Shown: one piece after another, positions 45,241 through 57,282 of the stretch | Numbering within the stretch: position 1 is the first letter of the stretch | How the letters are laid out: every line of letters starts with the position of its first letter | Origin: Imbricaverruca yamaguchii | Lineage: Eukaryota; Arthropoda; Thecostraca; Neoverrucidae | Assembly (NCBI GenBank): GCA_034440575.1 | Contig: JAOTOL010001621.1 | Location: forward strand, 1,157,001-1,221,000 | Reading direction: 5' to 3' | Length of the DNA stretch: 64,000 nucleotides | Notes under the pieces: generated by a model | Told to the model about the DNA's origin: nothing | Seen by the model: only the letters and a program-made list of their open reading frames with translations | Databases searched by the model: none | Position numbers and translations under genes: made by a program

Positions 45241-48109
45241 GGGCATTCCACGTCAAATCGCACAAGAATTGGCTATTTTGAACCCGATCCCCTCCGATTT
45301 TTATGAAAATTGATACACCTGTAGTGCCAAGTGAACGAACCTCACACGCCAACTTTCAGCCCTGGGTGACCTCTGGGGCCAGATTTAGAGGTCATCCTAG
45401 GTCGCCTATTTTTAACGACTTGACAACAATCAAATGCATATATATTAGATGTTAATTAACTTAGCGGAACGACATTGGTGTTAAAGTACGCAGAAACCCT
45501 TGGCCATTCAGAAATATGGCAAAAGTTGCACGTGACCTCTTCGTGACCCTTGACCTAACGAGGTCAAAGTATAAAAATGCATTTTTATATATGTTTGCCT
45601 GCCCCTAATTCGACTAAACGTGGCTGAATTAATGGCCCTGATATTATCTAAGAACGTGCAAAAAAGAAAGGTGGAGACTCTAAAACTTTTTAAATATCGG
45701 CCTTTGAGTAGGTATTGTCATAGGACCAAATCGAAGCATGCCCCGATGCTATTTACCATATCATCGATGATAACTCTGGTTTCCTTGGTCCGATTATCGT
45801 CAAATTTGGTGGGCAAGTTATCGGTGGCAAGCTGAACTATTTTCCAGATTTTCAAGTTGATCTGACCTCACATGACCTGGCAGTGACCTCTCCATTACAA
45901 GCCAACAGGGAAACAAAAATATTTTCCTGAACAGAAAACGCTGAATTTGGCTCGTACAGGCTATATTACCTAGTTTTAGGTTAGGCTACTCCAAACGAGC
46001 CAAGTTTTATTTTGAACAAGTGTCCTCTGCAAGGTCACGTGAGGTCACTATGAGGTCATGTCACACTTTCGTCAATAGCTTTATATAGAATCAAGATAGA
46101 GAAATAATTTTAATGCCATCGAGATTCTCTGGTTAATCATGATGTATAATATGATCAAGCTAGGTCATCACTTGAACTCGGTTTAGGGTGACCTGGAGGT
46201 AATCTGGGGTCAGGATCAAATGTTCAGCTACCTAAGTCATGTGATACATCAATCAACGCGGGCTGACGAGGAAAATAGAATTGTAACAAAATTATATTTC
46301 TATCTTTAGTTTGGCAAAAGTTATTCGCAAAAAAAATATGTTTCCTCGGTTTTTATAGCCTGAATATATTGTTTCAGCTCGCGTGCGTTTCGTACTAACA
46401 TTTTATCGGGAGGGCCAGTAAATGTTTCTGATATGCAAATAGCCGCGACCATAAAACAAGTTGAACAGCAGTACCGTATATTCACGAAGAACTACCAACC
46501 TTTTTCGCCACACGTACCTCACGGCCCGTCTCGCTGCCGGAAAACCATCTCACAACCACCATACCATTACGTGGAGACGGAGTAACACGATGGACATTCC
46601 TTGTTCCCGGTATTGTGCGAGCAGCTGCGAATCTGTCATTCAACGCTTTGGTTTCTTTGACCCACTCGGTTTTGGGAAAATACTCCACGTACGTGCCGGT
46701 GGCATGGTCTTTTACAAACTGATAAAACTGGTCCGGGGTCTCAATCAGAGTTCCTTGCAGACTTGCCTTTTTAGCTAACCTTTTCAACGTCCCACCAATG
46801 CCATCACACGGTCCCTTTCCGTGAGCGGTTGCGAAGAAATGCCACTCGGCGTCTATTCCAAATTCGACGGAATGCTCTGCCAAATTTAGGAAATTCTTAA
46901 AATTTTTGTATTGCGAGGCAGCCCCATCTGAAAAATAAAATATCTTCGGGGGGCGCTGGCCTAATTCTGCTTCCAGGCGCTCAATGAGTTTTCCTTGAAA
47001 CAGGTGGGCAGTCACAGTATCATGCGTCAGGCAGTCGGAAATGGCAGAGTAAGAAAAATGTTTGAGGTCCCCTGCGTTGTTTCGCCAATAAGCCACAAAC
47101 GGATGGATTGTCACCTGCAGTTTGTTCCAGTGATGGGACTGTACCTCATCCTGTGTAACCATAGCGTAGTTTTCGGAAAAATCTCCAATAACAATTACCT
47201 CTGCAGGAGCTAGTGTTTCCTTTAGTCCTTTCAGATAATTGCCTTGGGCACGGGCGACAAAATCATGCTTTACAAGTATTTCCAGCTGCTCGCAAGATGA
47301 TCGCACAAAATCTTCAGAAGTTTGCGTAACCACCTCTAAGGTGGACCTATCAGTATTAGTCCACTTTCGGTACTCAATGTTATGGATTTCTCGGTTATCA
47401 TGAATCATACCATGGCCATGAATATTCACGTAAGTTGCAATATTGCATGTATTTAGGCAATACAAACTTCCCAAGGTCATGTTAGTTCATGTGAGGTCAT
47501 GTCAACCTGAAAATCTGGAAAATAGTTCAGTTTGCCACCGATGACTTGCGAAACAAATTTGACGATAATCGGACGAAGGTAACCAGAGTTATCATCGATA
47601 ATATGCTAAATAGCCTCGGGGCATGCATGCATTTGGTCCTATGACAATACTCAAAGGCCGATATCTCAAAAGGTTTTCAAGTCTCCGCCTTTCTTTTTTG
47701 CAGGTTCTTAGATCATATCACGACCATTAATATAGCACCGTTTCGTCGAATTAGGGGCAGGCAAACATATCTTAAAATATATTTGTATACTTTGACCTAG
47801 TTAGGTCAAAGGTCACCGGGAGATCACGTGCAACTTTTGCCATATTTCTGAATGGCCCAGGGCTTCTGCGCACTTTGACACCAATTTCATTCCGCTAAGT
47901 TAAATAACACATGAGATATTTGCAATTTATTGATGTCAAGTCCGTAAAAAATCGTGACCTAGGATGACCTCTAGATCTGACCCCAGAGGTCACTCTGGGC
48001 TAAAAGCTGGCGTGATGTGTTCTTTTACTTGGTACTACAGGTGTGCCAATTTTCATCAAAATCGGAGGGGGTCGGGGAATTTCTTGTGCGATCTGACGTG
48101 GAATGACCC
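45241..48109 (-). mobile_element. DNA transposon with long TIRs, element 1
   Basis: The left end GGGCATTCCACGTCA and the right end TGACGTGGAATGACCC are inverted. Similarity between the ends extends about 630 bp inward (45241-45880 against 47475-48109). It is flanked by TTATG on both sides; the matching site in copy A (near 6286-6295) is uninterrupted. Because the element starts with G, the duplication could be counted as TTAT or TTATG. It contains one long ORF (46482-47480, minus strand). It is inserted in copy B of the composite repeat. Confidence 0.88.
46482..47480 (-). CDS. Transposase of an unassigned family, N-terminally truncated
   Basis: A 332-residue open frame inside element 1. Key blocks are VIVIGDFSENYAMVTQDEVQ (Asp at about 100), then IHPFVAYW, KIFYFSDGAASQYKNFKNFL (Asp at about 195) and WHFFATAHGKGPCDGIGG (His about 220, Asp about 226). 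Two buried Asp after beta-strand-like segments suit an RNase H-fold (DDE/D) transposase. Related proteins that I recall from other invertebrates carry an N-terminal part with RPKxC and GTHxVCVCxxHQNVKLM. Element 2 has that part but this ORF lacks it, so this copy is internally deleted. The superfamily name is not certain to me. The ORF is otherwise intact, implying recent activity of the family. Confidence 0.7.
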   Translation of the reverse strand: MTLGSLYCLNTCNIATYVNIHGHGMIHDNREIHNIEYRKWTNTDRSTLEVVTQTSEDFVRSSCEQLEILVKHDFVARAQGNYLKGLKETLAPAEVIVIGDFSENYAMVTQDEVQSHHWNKLQVTIHPFVAYWRNNAGDLKHFSYSAISDCLTHDTVTAHLFQGKLIERLEAELGQRPPKIFYFSDGAASQYKNFKNFLNLAEHSVEFGIDAEWHFFATAHGKGPCDGIGGTLKRLAKKASLQGTLIETPDQFYQFVKDHATGTYVEYFPKTEWVKETKALNDRFAAARTIPGTRNVHRVTPSPRNGMVVVRWFSGSETGREVRVAKKVGSSS

Positions 48110-48507
48110 TTATGTCTTTTAATGCAACGGCAAATGTCTATTTCGGGGCACACAAGGAACTCTGAGGTTTGAACAAGTAAAAATCATGATACAGCCGCGA
48201 TTTCTGCACTTAACTCATTTGAACATTTCAGCATCACTCACTAAGCATATAAACATACACAAAGCTTCATAATTATTCACTGTTTGAACTACATAGCAGC
48301 ATGATTGCGGGAGGCTGTTTCGTACGCAAGTGCATCACATACCAAATACCTTCCTATTCGTTGCATGTTGAGACATTCAGATAGCCTTTCCACATCACAT
48401 TCAGACGGAAATCAGATACGTTGGTGAAGTAAATGATTACAATTCACCGTGATTATTGAACTTCGCCTGAAACATCAATGCCTATTTCTTTCCCAAAGGG
48501 ACATATG

Positions 48508-51175
48508 GGGCGTTCCACGACAGATCGACAAATAAAATTTCGATTTTGCACCCCCACATCTCAGATTTTGATGAAAATGAGTCTATAGGGTTATCAGCGC
48601 CCTAAACACGCCTGTGACATTTTCAGGCCTTCCGACGTCCGGTTTTCGAGCTACAGCCTGCGACATTTTACATTCGATGCATACATGGCTTTGTTTGGAG
48701 ATTTTTCCCTGCTACATTGAATGATAAGTAGGTGAGTTTGTACATCAAAATGATTGCAATCCCATGCAGAATGAACGTTTATCACTATCGAAACCATAGC
48801 AATTCAATATATGTCAAATATAATACTTCAAAAAATGCCAAGTTCTCTTGAGCAATTTTCCCTTCGATATTGTGATTTTCGATATTTTTAATGAAAGAGC
48901 GTTGATTATTACCTATATTCCATCAATAAAAAAGTGGTTATCGGCTTATAAATATTTAAAACATAATTTCAAACACCAACCGCCCGGCCTCATTTTACCA
49001 ATACGGCGTCGTTCAGCAACGGCCGCGGCCAGTGCTGCCAACGGGGATAGGGTGCTGGCGGCTGTCGTCCGCGGCCCCGTGGGATTGAGAGGACACTGCA
49101 GATTATTTATAAACACCAGGCAGGACGTTTTAGCACTTCATTTATTATTCACACAAATAACAAGCCGGAAGTATATGTACATTTGCGAATGCTAACGAGA
49201 TGGTACAATGAGCCTTATCAGGTGCAAATGCATAACTTAACATTAGCTCACTTCACATTGTACTTCGCACATAAACAAACGGAAATCAGCTGCCGATGTA
49301 GGTCACGCTAACCATTCAACCTAAATCCTGTAGCAAATCAGGCCACCATCACTTCTCTTCCTTCACTTATAAGTTCTCGCACAACGACAATGTTTGCCTT
49401 CACTGAGTTACCCTGTGTATTTTTAGAGTCCCTTTGACAGTTTTTGCCATTGACAGTCTATCGCCAAGCTCATGCCGTGTACGACTAACCTCTTCTTTCG
49501 CTCAAAGTAGCACTCGGTATGCAATTCCCTTGTCCTGTAGCACTTTACATAGCTTTTCCGCAGTAAGAATGTGGTCCGAGGTGTCCGCGAAAGACTGGCG
49601 CTAGCTGCAACCCTTTCAGTGTACCCCCAACACCGTCGCACGAATTTTTCCCATGCAACGTTGCAAAAAATTCAATCGCACTGGACTCCGAAATCCTCAT
49701 CATGAAAACTCACATTCACGAAATTAAACTTATTCTTGTACTGGGCAGCTGACCCATCCGAAAAATAATGAATCTTTTTCAGTTCGGGACTATGCCTTTC
49801 ACTTCGGTACAATGTGCTGCAAGAATGTGTGCACGCGACGGTGTCATGTTCGTTCGTTTGATAACACGCAAAACTGTGGCATTCAATCTTTCCAGCCTCT
49901 CGCCAATAAACAACAAACGGATGAGCGGTACACTGTGGTGCGTTCCAGTGATATGACTGAATTTCGTCTTGAACTACAAAAGTGTAGTTTCTGAAAATCT
50001 AATATGATCAGTGCTTCATGCTCGGTAGCTGCTTCTTTAGATCGTCGAAATATTTGCTTTGATGCCGACTCGTGAAATGATGCCGGTAAGTGTCACAATG
50101 GCGTCAGACAGTTTGTCAGAAACTCGTCCATAGGAAGAACAATTTCGGTAAAGTGCAACGATCCGTGCTTAGCCACTGACTAAATCTGACTTCGTCCACC
50201 AGTCTGAGATTTCCCCTGCCTGCGCATTTAAAGTGTCGATCAAATATGACCTGACACCGTCCTGACCTGGACAGTTTCACACTTTGCAGCATACAGGCTT
50301 CCCTCCCGACATCACAAACCGCGTGCTTCAACAGGTCCTTGTAGGTAATGTCTTTTAAGCCCAGAGACGCTAACATTAGCTTAACGTTCTGGTGATAGCA
50401 ACATACACAAACCGTATGAGTGCCGTTGCTTCCCAACAGGACAGTGTTTGGGGCGGAGGCTGGCAAACTTAGAAAACCCAATGCGCGGGTTGCTACCGTT
50501 CTCTTTATAAAGTTGGTAAATTTCCTGCAAATTACCTAAAATCAAACGTTTCTGCTTCTTTACTTTAACCCCATTCTCATCTCTTACCGTCACATAGTCT
50601 TTTTTCCAGGACATATTCTTGACATCCCACGCTCGGCTCCCCTTCCCCTCCCCTCCCCGGCAGGCGTATCGCGAGGCAGCGGCAGCGCGCGCCGGTCCGG
50701 TGAGCGCAGCGCCCGCATTCACCGCATTTGATTCGTCTTTCCAGTCGATAACCACTTTTTTATTTATGTTTCTAGGGTAAAAACTACGCTCTTTCATATG
50801 AAAGTGAGAAAAATACGATATCGGAGGGGAAAATGTTTTATTTCTTTTCAATTTTTTATTTGGCTAGAGTCGGCAAAATTACGTAATGAAAGTTTAAATG
50901 GTGGCATAGTCATATTCTTCAATGTTTTGTCTTCATTTTGATGTATAAATTTGTTCAGTTACTGAAAAATGACTCAGAGAAAATTAGCACCAAAGATAGT
51001 CATGTCAGTGCAAAATGTACAAATTATATAGTTCATAACTAGAAAACGGTAAACCTAAGAGACTTCAAAATGGCACAGGCGTGTTCAGCGATGCTGATAA
51101 CCCTATAGAACCATTTTCATCAAAATCTGAGGTGTGAGGGTGCAGGTCACATGTCGATTTGTCGTGGAATGCCCC
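48508..51175 (-). mobile_element. DNA transposon of the same family, element 2
   Basis: Begins GGGCGTTCCACGACAG and ends TGTCGTGGAATGCCCC, flanked by ATATG on both sides. The site in copy A (near 6687) is uninterrupted. End similarity continues for about 100 bp and then patchily. The terminal sequence is a close variant of element 1 (GGGCATTCCACG). Internal minus-strand remnants encode the same transposase family in broken frames. Confidence 0.85.
49580..50851 (-). pseudogene. Broken transposase of the element 1 family
   Basis: From 50851 downward the frames read IGFSKFASLRPKHCPV, then (shifted, near 50430) GTHTVCVCCYHQNVKLMLAS. Further down, at about 49690-49790, comes KKIHYFSDGSAAQYKNKFNF with VNVSFHDEDFG, and at about 49595-49680 EFFATLHGKNSCDGVGGTLK. 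These are the N-terminal, second Asp and GKxxCDGxGG blocks of the family, in order, separated by frameshifts and stops. It supplies the N-terminal half that element 1 has lost. Confidence 0.75.
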
Positions 51176-52547
51176 ATATGTCAGACATAAATGAATGAAT
51201 ATTGGTACATCGAAGGCAAACATCGCGCGAAGGTGCGGAGCACAGCTGACTGGACGGCATAGAGCACCCCAGTTCTATCTTTCATGGAACTCAGTTGTTT
51301 TAGCATATTCTCCACGTCCCTCTTAGGTGTTAACACGGGCAAAAGCTGCCGGTGTATGTAGCCAGCCCGGATGTAGCCGTCCCTCCTCTCCTTCCCGTAC
51401 ACGTTTTTTTTTTGCAGCTAGCGACACCTGTTTCGCGCATCGTTCAACTGACTGACCGTAAATTTGAAACCGTGGAACTGACATTGGCATATCCACAAAG
51501 CCTTCAAGTTCGCAGCTTCGTGTGTGGCATGTGAGGCCCGGTTCGAAGGCGCCGTCCCAGGATATCGACTCTTGGAGACTCCGCGGTCTAATTTAGTCTC
51601 GGAGTTCTCCTGGGACGGACGCTAAGGTCTCCACGCTCATTTTTGCGCGGATGCACCTGATACGTTCAACAGCGAACTGGCGCTCTGCTCTACCATCGCT
51701 ATAGAGAAGTGCCTGAAGCACCATTTCGCTATGAGCATAACAGGCGCTGTAGTGGAGGTACGGCATCACGATGCTCACCACTTCCCCATGCTGCAGCCGA
51801 GTGAGCTGCAGCTGGCGCAGCACATGCCGCGGCCCATCTCGCCAGTTGTGCTGCGCCCTCACGCGAAATCACATCGGATATTAAATCCCCGCAATTAATT
51901 CAACGATACGCCGGAGGTTTTTGGATGCAGTCTCCCGGGCCATGATCTGACACGTACTGGGTACGTACATGCACCGGCAGCTTTTGCCCGTCCTAACAAC
52001 TAAGAGGGATGTGCAGAATATGCTAAAACGACTGAGTTCCATGAAAGATAGAACTAGAGTGCTCTATGCCGTCCAGTCAGTTGTGCTCCGCACTTTTGCG
52101 CGATGTTTGCCTTGGATATATCAGTGTTCATGTATTGATGTCTGACATGTGTCCCTTTGGAAAAAGGCATCGATGGTCCTCTGGTGATCAAGGCGAATTT
52201 CAATTATCACGGCCAATTTTAATCATTTTTATTACCAACATATATGATTTTTGTCTGAACGTGATGTGGAAAGGCCATCTGAATGTCTCAACATGCAACG
52301 AATAGATAGCTATTCGTTGCATTTTGAGACATTTAGATAACCCTTCCAGATAGCCTTGTATTTGCTATGTGATCCACATGCGTACAAAGCAGCCTCCCTC
52401 AATCATGCTGCTATGTAGTTCAAACAGCGAATACGTATGAAGCTTTGTTTATATTTCTATGCCTAGTGAGTGATGCTGAAGTCTTCAAATGAGTAAGTGC
52501 AGAAACCGAGGCTGTATCATGATTTTTACTTGTTCAACCCGTCCCGT

Positions 52548-53363
52548 CTCGGGGAGGGGGGTCTTCAGCCACCCACCCCCTCAGGTTTTTATCGGATAAT
52601 GGACGAACTGCGCGTGGCAGCGCACCAAAATTTGGCATACCTTTTCCCACATCAATTTGGCATGCTGTTTCAAAATTTGTAAGTCAGGTTATCTGGGGTC
52701 AACAAGTTAGTCAAGGTCAAGGGAGGTCACCTCCAAAAAAGTTAAACCAGTCGTCACGCTTTAACGGATGAAGATATTTTAATGAAACTTTCAGCGTTTG
52801 CTTATCTTTAGGGATGCAACAAAACGTACGAGTGGATTTTTTCCGTTTTACTACATATACATTTTACATATTTGCATATTGCAGTTCAAATAGAAGGTTC
52901 CGGCTAAGGTAAACATTTTTTATTAGGGCAAGTTGACTTCCAACAACGTTTCTCTGTCTACCGTACCTATTAGAAGAGGAAAATTAAAGAAAACGTGAAA
53001 ACCCAAAATTTTTACATTTCCAACAAGAAAATGGAGTGGGGCCAAAAATGCTATGGCCCTTGTCGATTTCGCTGTCCTTTTCTGATTCCAAATATTTTTT
53101 CTTCAAATATCCCACAAAATGAACTCCCCAGACCCAAAAACATAAGGTAAGTCGTGGAAAGTCGTGAAAATCTATCCCCCTGGTGGCGTTACTTTTGGGG
53201 ATTTTTTTTTTTTGGGGGGGGGGATCCGGACCCTACTCGTCGGGCGTTTTCCGATGGCACCTCTTTCGTTTTCGTGCGACGCTTAGTTTCGATTTTAGAG
53301 GGGGGTACTATCCCCCTACCCCCGAGACGGGGTGTGGGGATCTGACCGGAGAGACGGCGCGGG
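52548..53363 (+). mobile_element. TTAA-flanked DNA element, copy B
   Basis: Begins CCCGTCCCGTCTC and ends GAGACGGCGCGGG, followed by TTAA. It is about 65 bp longer than the copy at 8051 because of a segment near 53230-53300 that is also present in the copy at 55460. It was probably carried along with the composite repeat. Confidence 0.65.
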
Positions 53364-53904
53364 TTAAAACAAGCTTTGCGACTCCAAATAAACACGTCGG
53401 AGCTAAAAAGTACAAACACAATGGGACCCTAAAAGCAGAGCGGGGTTTGATACTATACGGGACCTCAAAAGCAGGCTTGAGCCCTCAAAAATCGACATGG
53501 TCCTAGAAAAGAAACAAAAAGACTGAGCACTAAATGAACAATTCGGGGTCTGCGAAAACGCACCGATACCTAACAAAAAAAATATCGTCGGTGCACAAAA
53601 TGCAACAACACTAAAAATAGGGCCAGAGTCGCAAACATGTGCCCCGCCCCTAGGAAAAATTGGCTGGAGTCCTGAAACACATCCACGAAAGGAAACACGA
53701 AGAAAAAAGGAAAGATTAAATACAACACCTAACTGGAGACTTAGTTCGGATGTACGTCAAAGCTAGGTGGTTATCAGGACTTCTTACCCACTAGAAAACG
53801 TGGGCAAAAGAGGGCTAGTCATCGAATTGAATTCAGGATGGGCCCTTGCGGCACTTAAGGACTGGACACGTTATGACTATGAGGTGCCGTGAGTTGTCAC
53901 CTGC

Positions 53905-55049
53905 ATTTATTTTATTTTGTTATTTTGTTATGTTATTTTGCCCTGCATTGTTCAAGGGCCGAATTGTTGGTCCTCAAGATAAGTGCTTTCATTCCGTTTC
54001 AGCCGGGTACAATGTGATGTAGTTGTAGCATGTTGTTTCAAGTGGCGGATATCCTAAAGTGCACGATTTGTACTACAGAAATGTTCGAGGTGACTGATCA
54101 AACGTGTAGGAGGTGGGGCCTGAGGACGAACACAATACCACGTATTTTTATTTATTGCGTTTCTATTTGCCTCATTCTGTCAACATACCAATCCTGATGT
54201 CACACACTGCATTTTCAGCCAGCGATCAACCGTCTTTCCTTTTCCTCATCCTCTTCAGCATCAATCATGACTTTTCTTTTGCCATGGGTCAGAAAGTAAG
54301 CTTAGTTCTTGCTTACATCAACATCGGTGAACAACGGGTGACATCTTAAAGACGTTTGGTATAATATCATGGAAACTAGGGCACACCACTTAGTTAGTAG
54401 CGAGGCTGTAATGGCTTGCACACACACCCCCCCCCCCACACGCACATAGCGGAAGTTGGAGAAATTTTGTTTGAATAGTAATACCAATGGTTTCACTCGC
54501 ACCAGGAAGATAAACCTATTGTTACAAAATAATCCATCAGTAGTGAAATGAGTTCCAAATCCAGCGAGAAGTGTGGACTTGAAAGTGCTTATGCTATGAT
54601 GATAGTTCTTTTTCAGTATCAGATGTTGCTGTTAGCCATAGGCGCGCCCAGTGGCCTGCCCAATCCCCTTTAGTGGTAAAAGTTGCGCGTTCACTATTAA
54701 TATTTTCCGGTTATCTATCCAAAAGTGCTCAACCATGGTATTTTGTGAAATTCCTGGGTGCGTCCTTGTTGTTGACCCTGACCCACCCACTTTTTGAGAC
54801 GTTCCTACGCCTATGGTTAGACCGAATTGCTCTCACGTTCGATGGTATTCAGTACGCGTTGTAGATAACCACCAGATGTTTTGAAGTAAAATTACGCTGC
54901 TACATGGAGATAAACTACGACACTATGATGATCATAAAATGTTCAACTCTCGTTGAGAAAGCCACAAGAGTTGCATTGGATACCTACACATGTTTAAGTT
55001 GGAAAAACAGGCTTCATTATCTGATGTTTATTTCGTTGTTTGATTGTGC
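53905..55049. other. Noncoding, no feature identified
   Basis: Starts with TTATTTTG repeats. Only short ORFs without recognised domains follow. Confidence 0.45.
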
Positions 55050-56305
55050 ACTGCTTATGGCGGTGCAGTAATGTGCAATAATGTGCAATAGCCCGTGTCG
55101 ATAATTTTCAAAGTGGTGCTATCAAAAACGGCTATCAAAAAACATTGTTGTTATTTTGCCTTGATATGTGCCTAACAATTTGGCATAAAAATTAGATCGT
55201 TGGGCAGTCGGCATTTTTTCTTGAAATGCGTTTGAAAAAATCCTCGGTTTTCGGCATTCAGCGCCATATTGGCTGTGAAAACCAATCCAGATAAGTGGAT
55301 CAAATAGTACTTCTTTTTTATCGTCTCAACGAGCTAGGTTGATTAAAACAACACAATGCTGTCTAAAAATCGATAGTTAAGAAAATATCAGCTATCTTAG
55401 GTCTCCTGATACACCCGAAAATGCCCATTTCGGGGCATACGAAGAGCTCTGGGGTTTAACCCGCGCCGTCTCCGGTTAGATCCTCACACCTCGTCTCGGG
55501 GATGGGGGATAGTACCCCTTCTAAGCACCCCCTCTAAAATCCAAACTAAGCGTCGCACGAAAACGAAAGAGGTCATCGGAAAACGCCCGACGAGTATGGT
55601 CCGAATCAACCCCCCAAAAAAATTTCCCCAAAAGTGACGCCACCAGGGGGATAGATTTTCACGACTTTTCACGACTTACATTATGTTTTTGGCTCTGGGG
55701 AGTTCATTTTGTGGGATATTTGAAGAAAAAAAATTATTTGGAATAAGAAAAGGACAGCGAAGTCCACCAGGGCCATAAACTCCCCCCCCCCCCATACAAT
55801 TTTTTTTAATTTTAAAATGTTGAGTTTTCGAGTTTTCTTTAATTTTCATTTTATAATGGGTAGAGTAGACAGAGAAACGTTATTGAAAGTCAACTTGCCT
55901 TTAAAAAAATGTTTACTTTAGCCAGAATCTTCGATTTGAACTGCAATATGCAAATATGCAAAATTTATATATAGTAAATAACGGAAAAATGAAAAATTCC
56001 TCTCGTACGTTTTGTTGCATCCCTAAAGATAAACAAACGCTGGAAGTTTCATTAAAATATCTGTATCCGTGAAAGCGTGACGACTGGTTGAACTTTTTTG
56101 GAGGTGACCTCACTTGACCTTGACTAACTCGTTGATCCTAGATGACCTGACTTCCAAATTTTGAGAAAAACATGCCAAATTGATGTGGGAAAATGTATGC
56201 CAAATTTTGGCGCGCTGCCGCGCGCTGTTCGTTCGATATCCGTGAACAACCTGGGGGAGGGAGCGGTTGAAGACCACCCCCGCCCCTGAGACGGGACGGG
56301 TTAAG
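55050..56305. repeat. Composite repeat, partial copy C with inserted TTAA element
   Basis: 55080-55455 is a diverged direct match to about 6000-6345 of copy A (shared CATTTCGGGGCA and TCGTCTC blocks). It is then interrupted by the TTAA element at 55460-56300. This shows the TTAA element moves independently of the rest of the composite. Confidence 0.7.
55460..56300 (-). mobile_element. TTAA element with perfect target duplication
   Basis: CCCGCGCCGTCTC begins right after TTAA (55456-55459) and GAGACGGGACGGG ends right before TTAA (56301-56304). This is the cleanest insertion of the family and defines its ends. It has no coding capacity; length is 841 bp. Confidence 0.8.
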
Positions 56306-56495
56306 GCAATGTCATTTTTGCTTTGTGCTCATTTTGCGCTCAAGTCGGCTCGATATACTTCAATCAACTTCTTGGGGGTCAACTTCTATTCGTTTATGCC
56401 TCATACGCGATATGTGTGGGCCCTGATACGATTTTTCGGGCTCCCGGTGCACTTTTTGCTCCAGCGCGCTTTTCAATAGAAAAATCTCAAGCTAC

Positions 56496-56570
56496 ATTTT
56501 GGTCTCAATAGAAAATTACGGGGTGTAATGCTGTCGTTAAAGCGCAAACTGATAGAACAATGGCTTACAA
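56496..56570 (+). repeat. 75-bp direct repeat, first copy
   Basis: ATTTTGGTCTCAATAGAAAA and the following bases, to about 56570, recur at 57011-57085 with two differences seen. About 440 bp lie between the copies. No primer-binding site or LTR-type TG...CA ends were seen, so this looks like a segmental duplication and not a solo LTR pair. Confidence 0.75.
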
Positions 56571-57010
56571 GAGAGCTTACACGAAAGCTGTCCTACCCGG
56601 GAAACGTAAAATCGCAGTCATGAAGATCTGACTGCCATTTCGGACATTTATAAGAAAACGCATTTATTTGTGTGTTTGCTTGGTCAGCGAAATCATGCAC
56701 ACTTTGATTTCCACCGTCAAATTTGTCAATTTCGATGGGTCATGGGTCACGGGAGGTCACGGTGCCACGAGGTTAAATGTAGGAAATACTTATGTTTTAT
56801 TACGGGAACGTTTCAGTTCACCCTTTTTCTTCTGACATGTCTGTACTTTGTCACCATTTCCTCTTCTTATTCATAAAATATCAATCGCCAAGCCATCCCA
56901 TGTTGTTTTACCTAAAAATCATGCCGGAGGCTATAGCTCAAAAACCGTTGGTAGAATCTGGCTGAAATTTTCACAGCCATATTCAGGGCCCAAGACTACC
57001 ATGTGAGCAA

Positions 57011-57085
57011 ATTTTGGTCTCAATAGAAAATTACGGGGTGTAGTGCTGTCGTTAAAGCGCAAACTGATAGAACAATGGCCTACAA
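57011..57085 (+). repeat. 75-bp direct repeat, second copy
   Basis: Second copy of 56496-56570 in the same orientation. The sequences after the repeats diverge at once. Confidence 0.75.
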
Positions 57086-57282
57086 CTGAACCAAGGTACT
57101 CACCTGCCGTCCCCGACCCAGACTGGCGCAATCACACGGCTGCGGGCTAAGAAAAAAGCAGGACAGCGAGTGCCCGTGGTCCGCCACGTTTACTTACGCA
57201 ACAGAAGCCACGGCTATCCAAGTACTAACGGCAAAATAAAACTAATCTCTATCACATCTTCATTTCCGGTCAGACAGCATAT

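Larger units (their letters stand above)
42761..53904 (+). repeat. Large composite repeat, copy B, with two nested transposons
   Basis: Collinear with copy A from TACATCGGCG at the left, and extends to GTGAGTTGTCACCTG at 53904, the same endpoint as the inverted copy (9264). After removal of the two transposons (45241-48109 and 48508-51175) it would be about 5.6 kb. Its 42-bp array is longer than that of copy A. Neither end shows a convincing target duplication. Confidence 0.8.

Noticed and set aside
56496..57085. LTR retrotransposon
   Set aside because: The direct repeats lack TG...CA ends, a primer-binding site, a polypurine tract and any gag or pol sequence.
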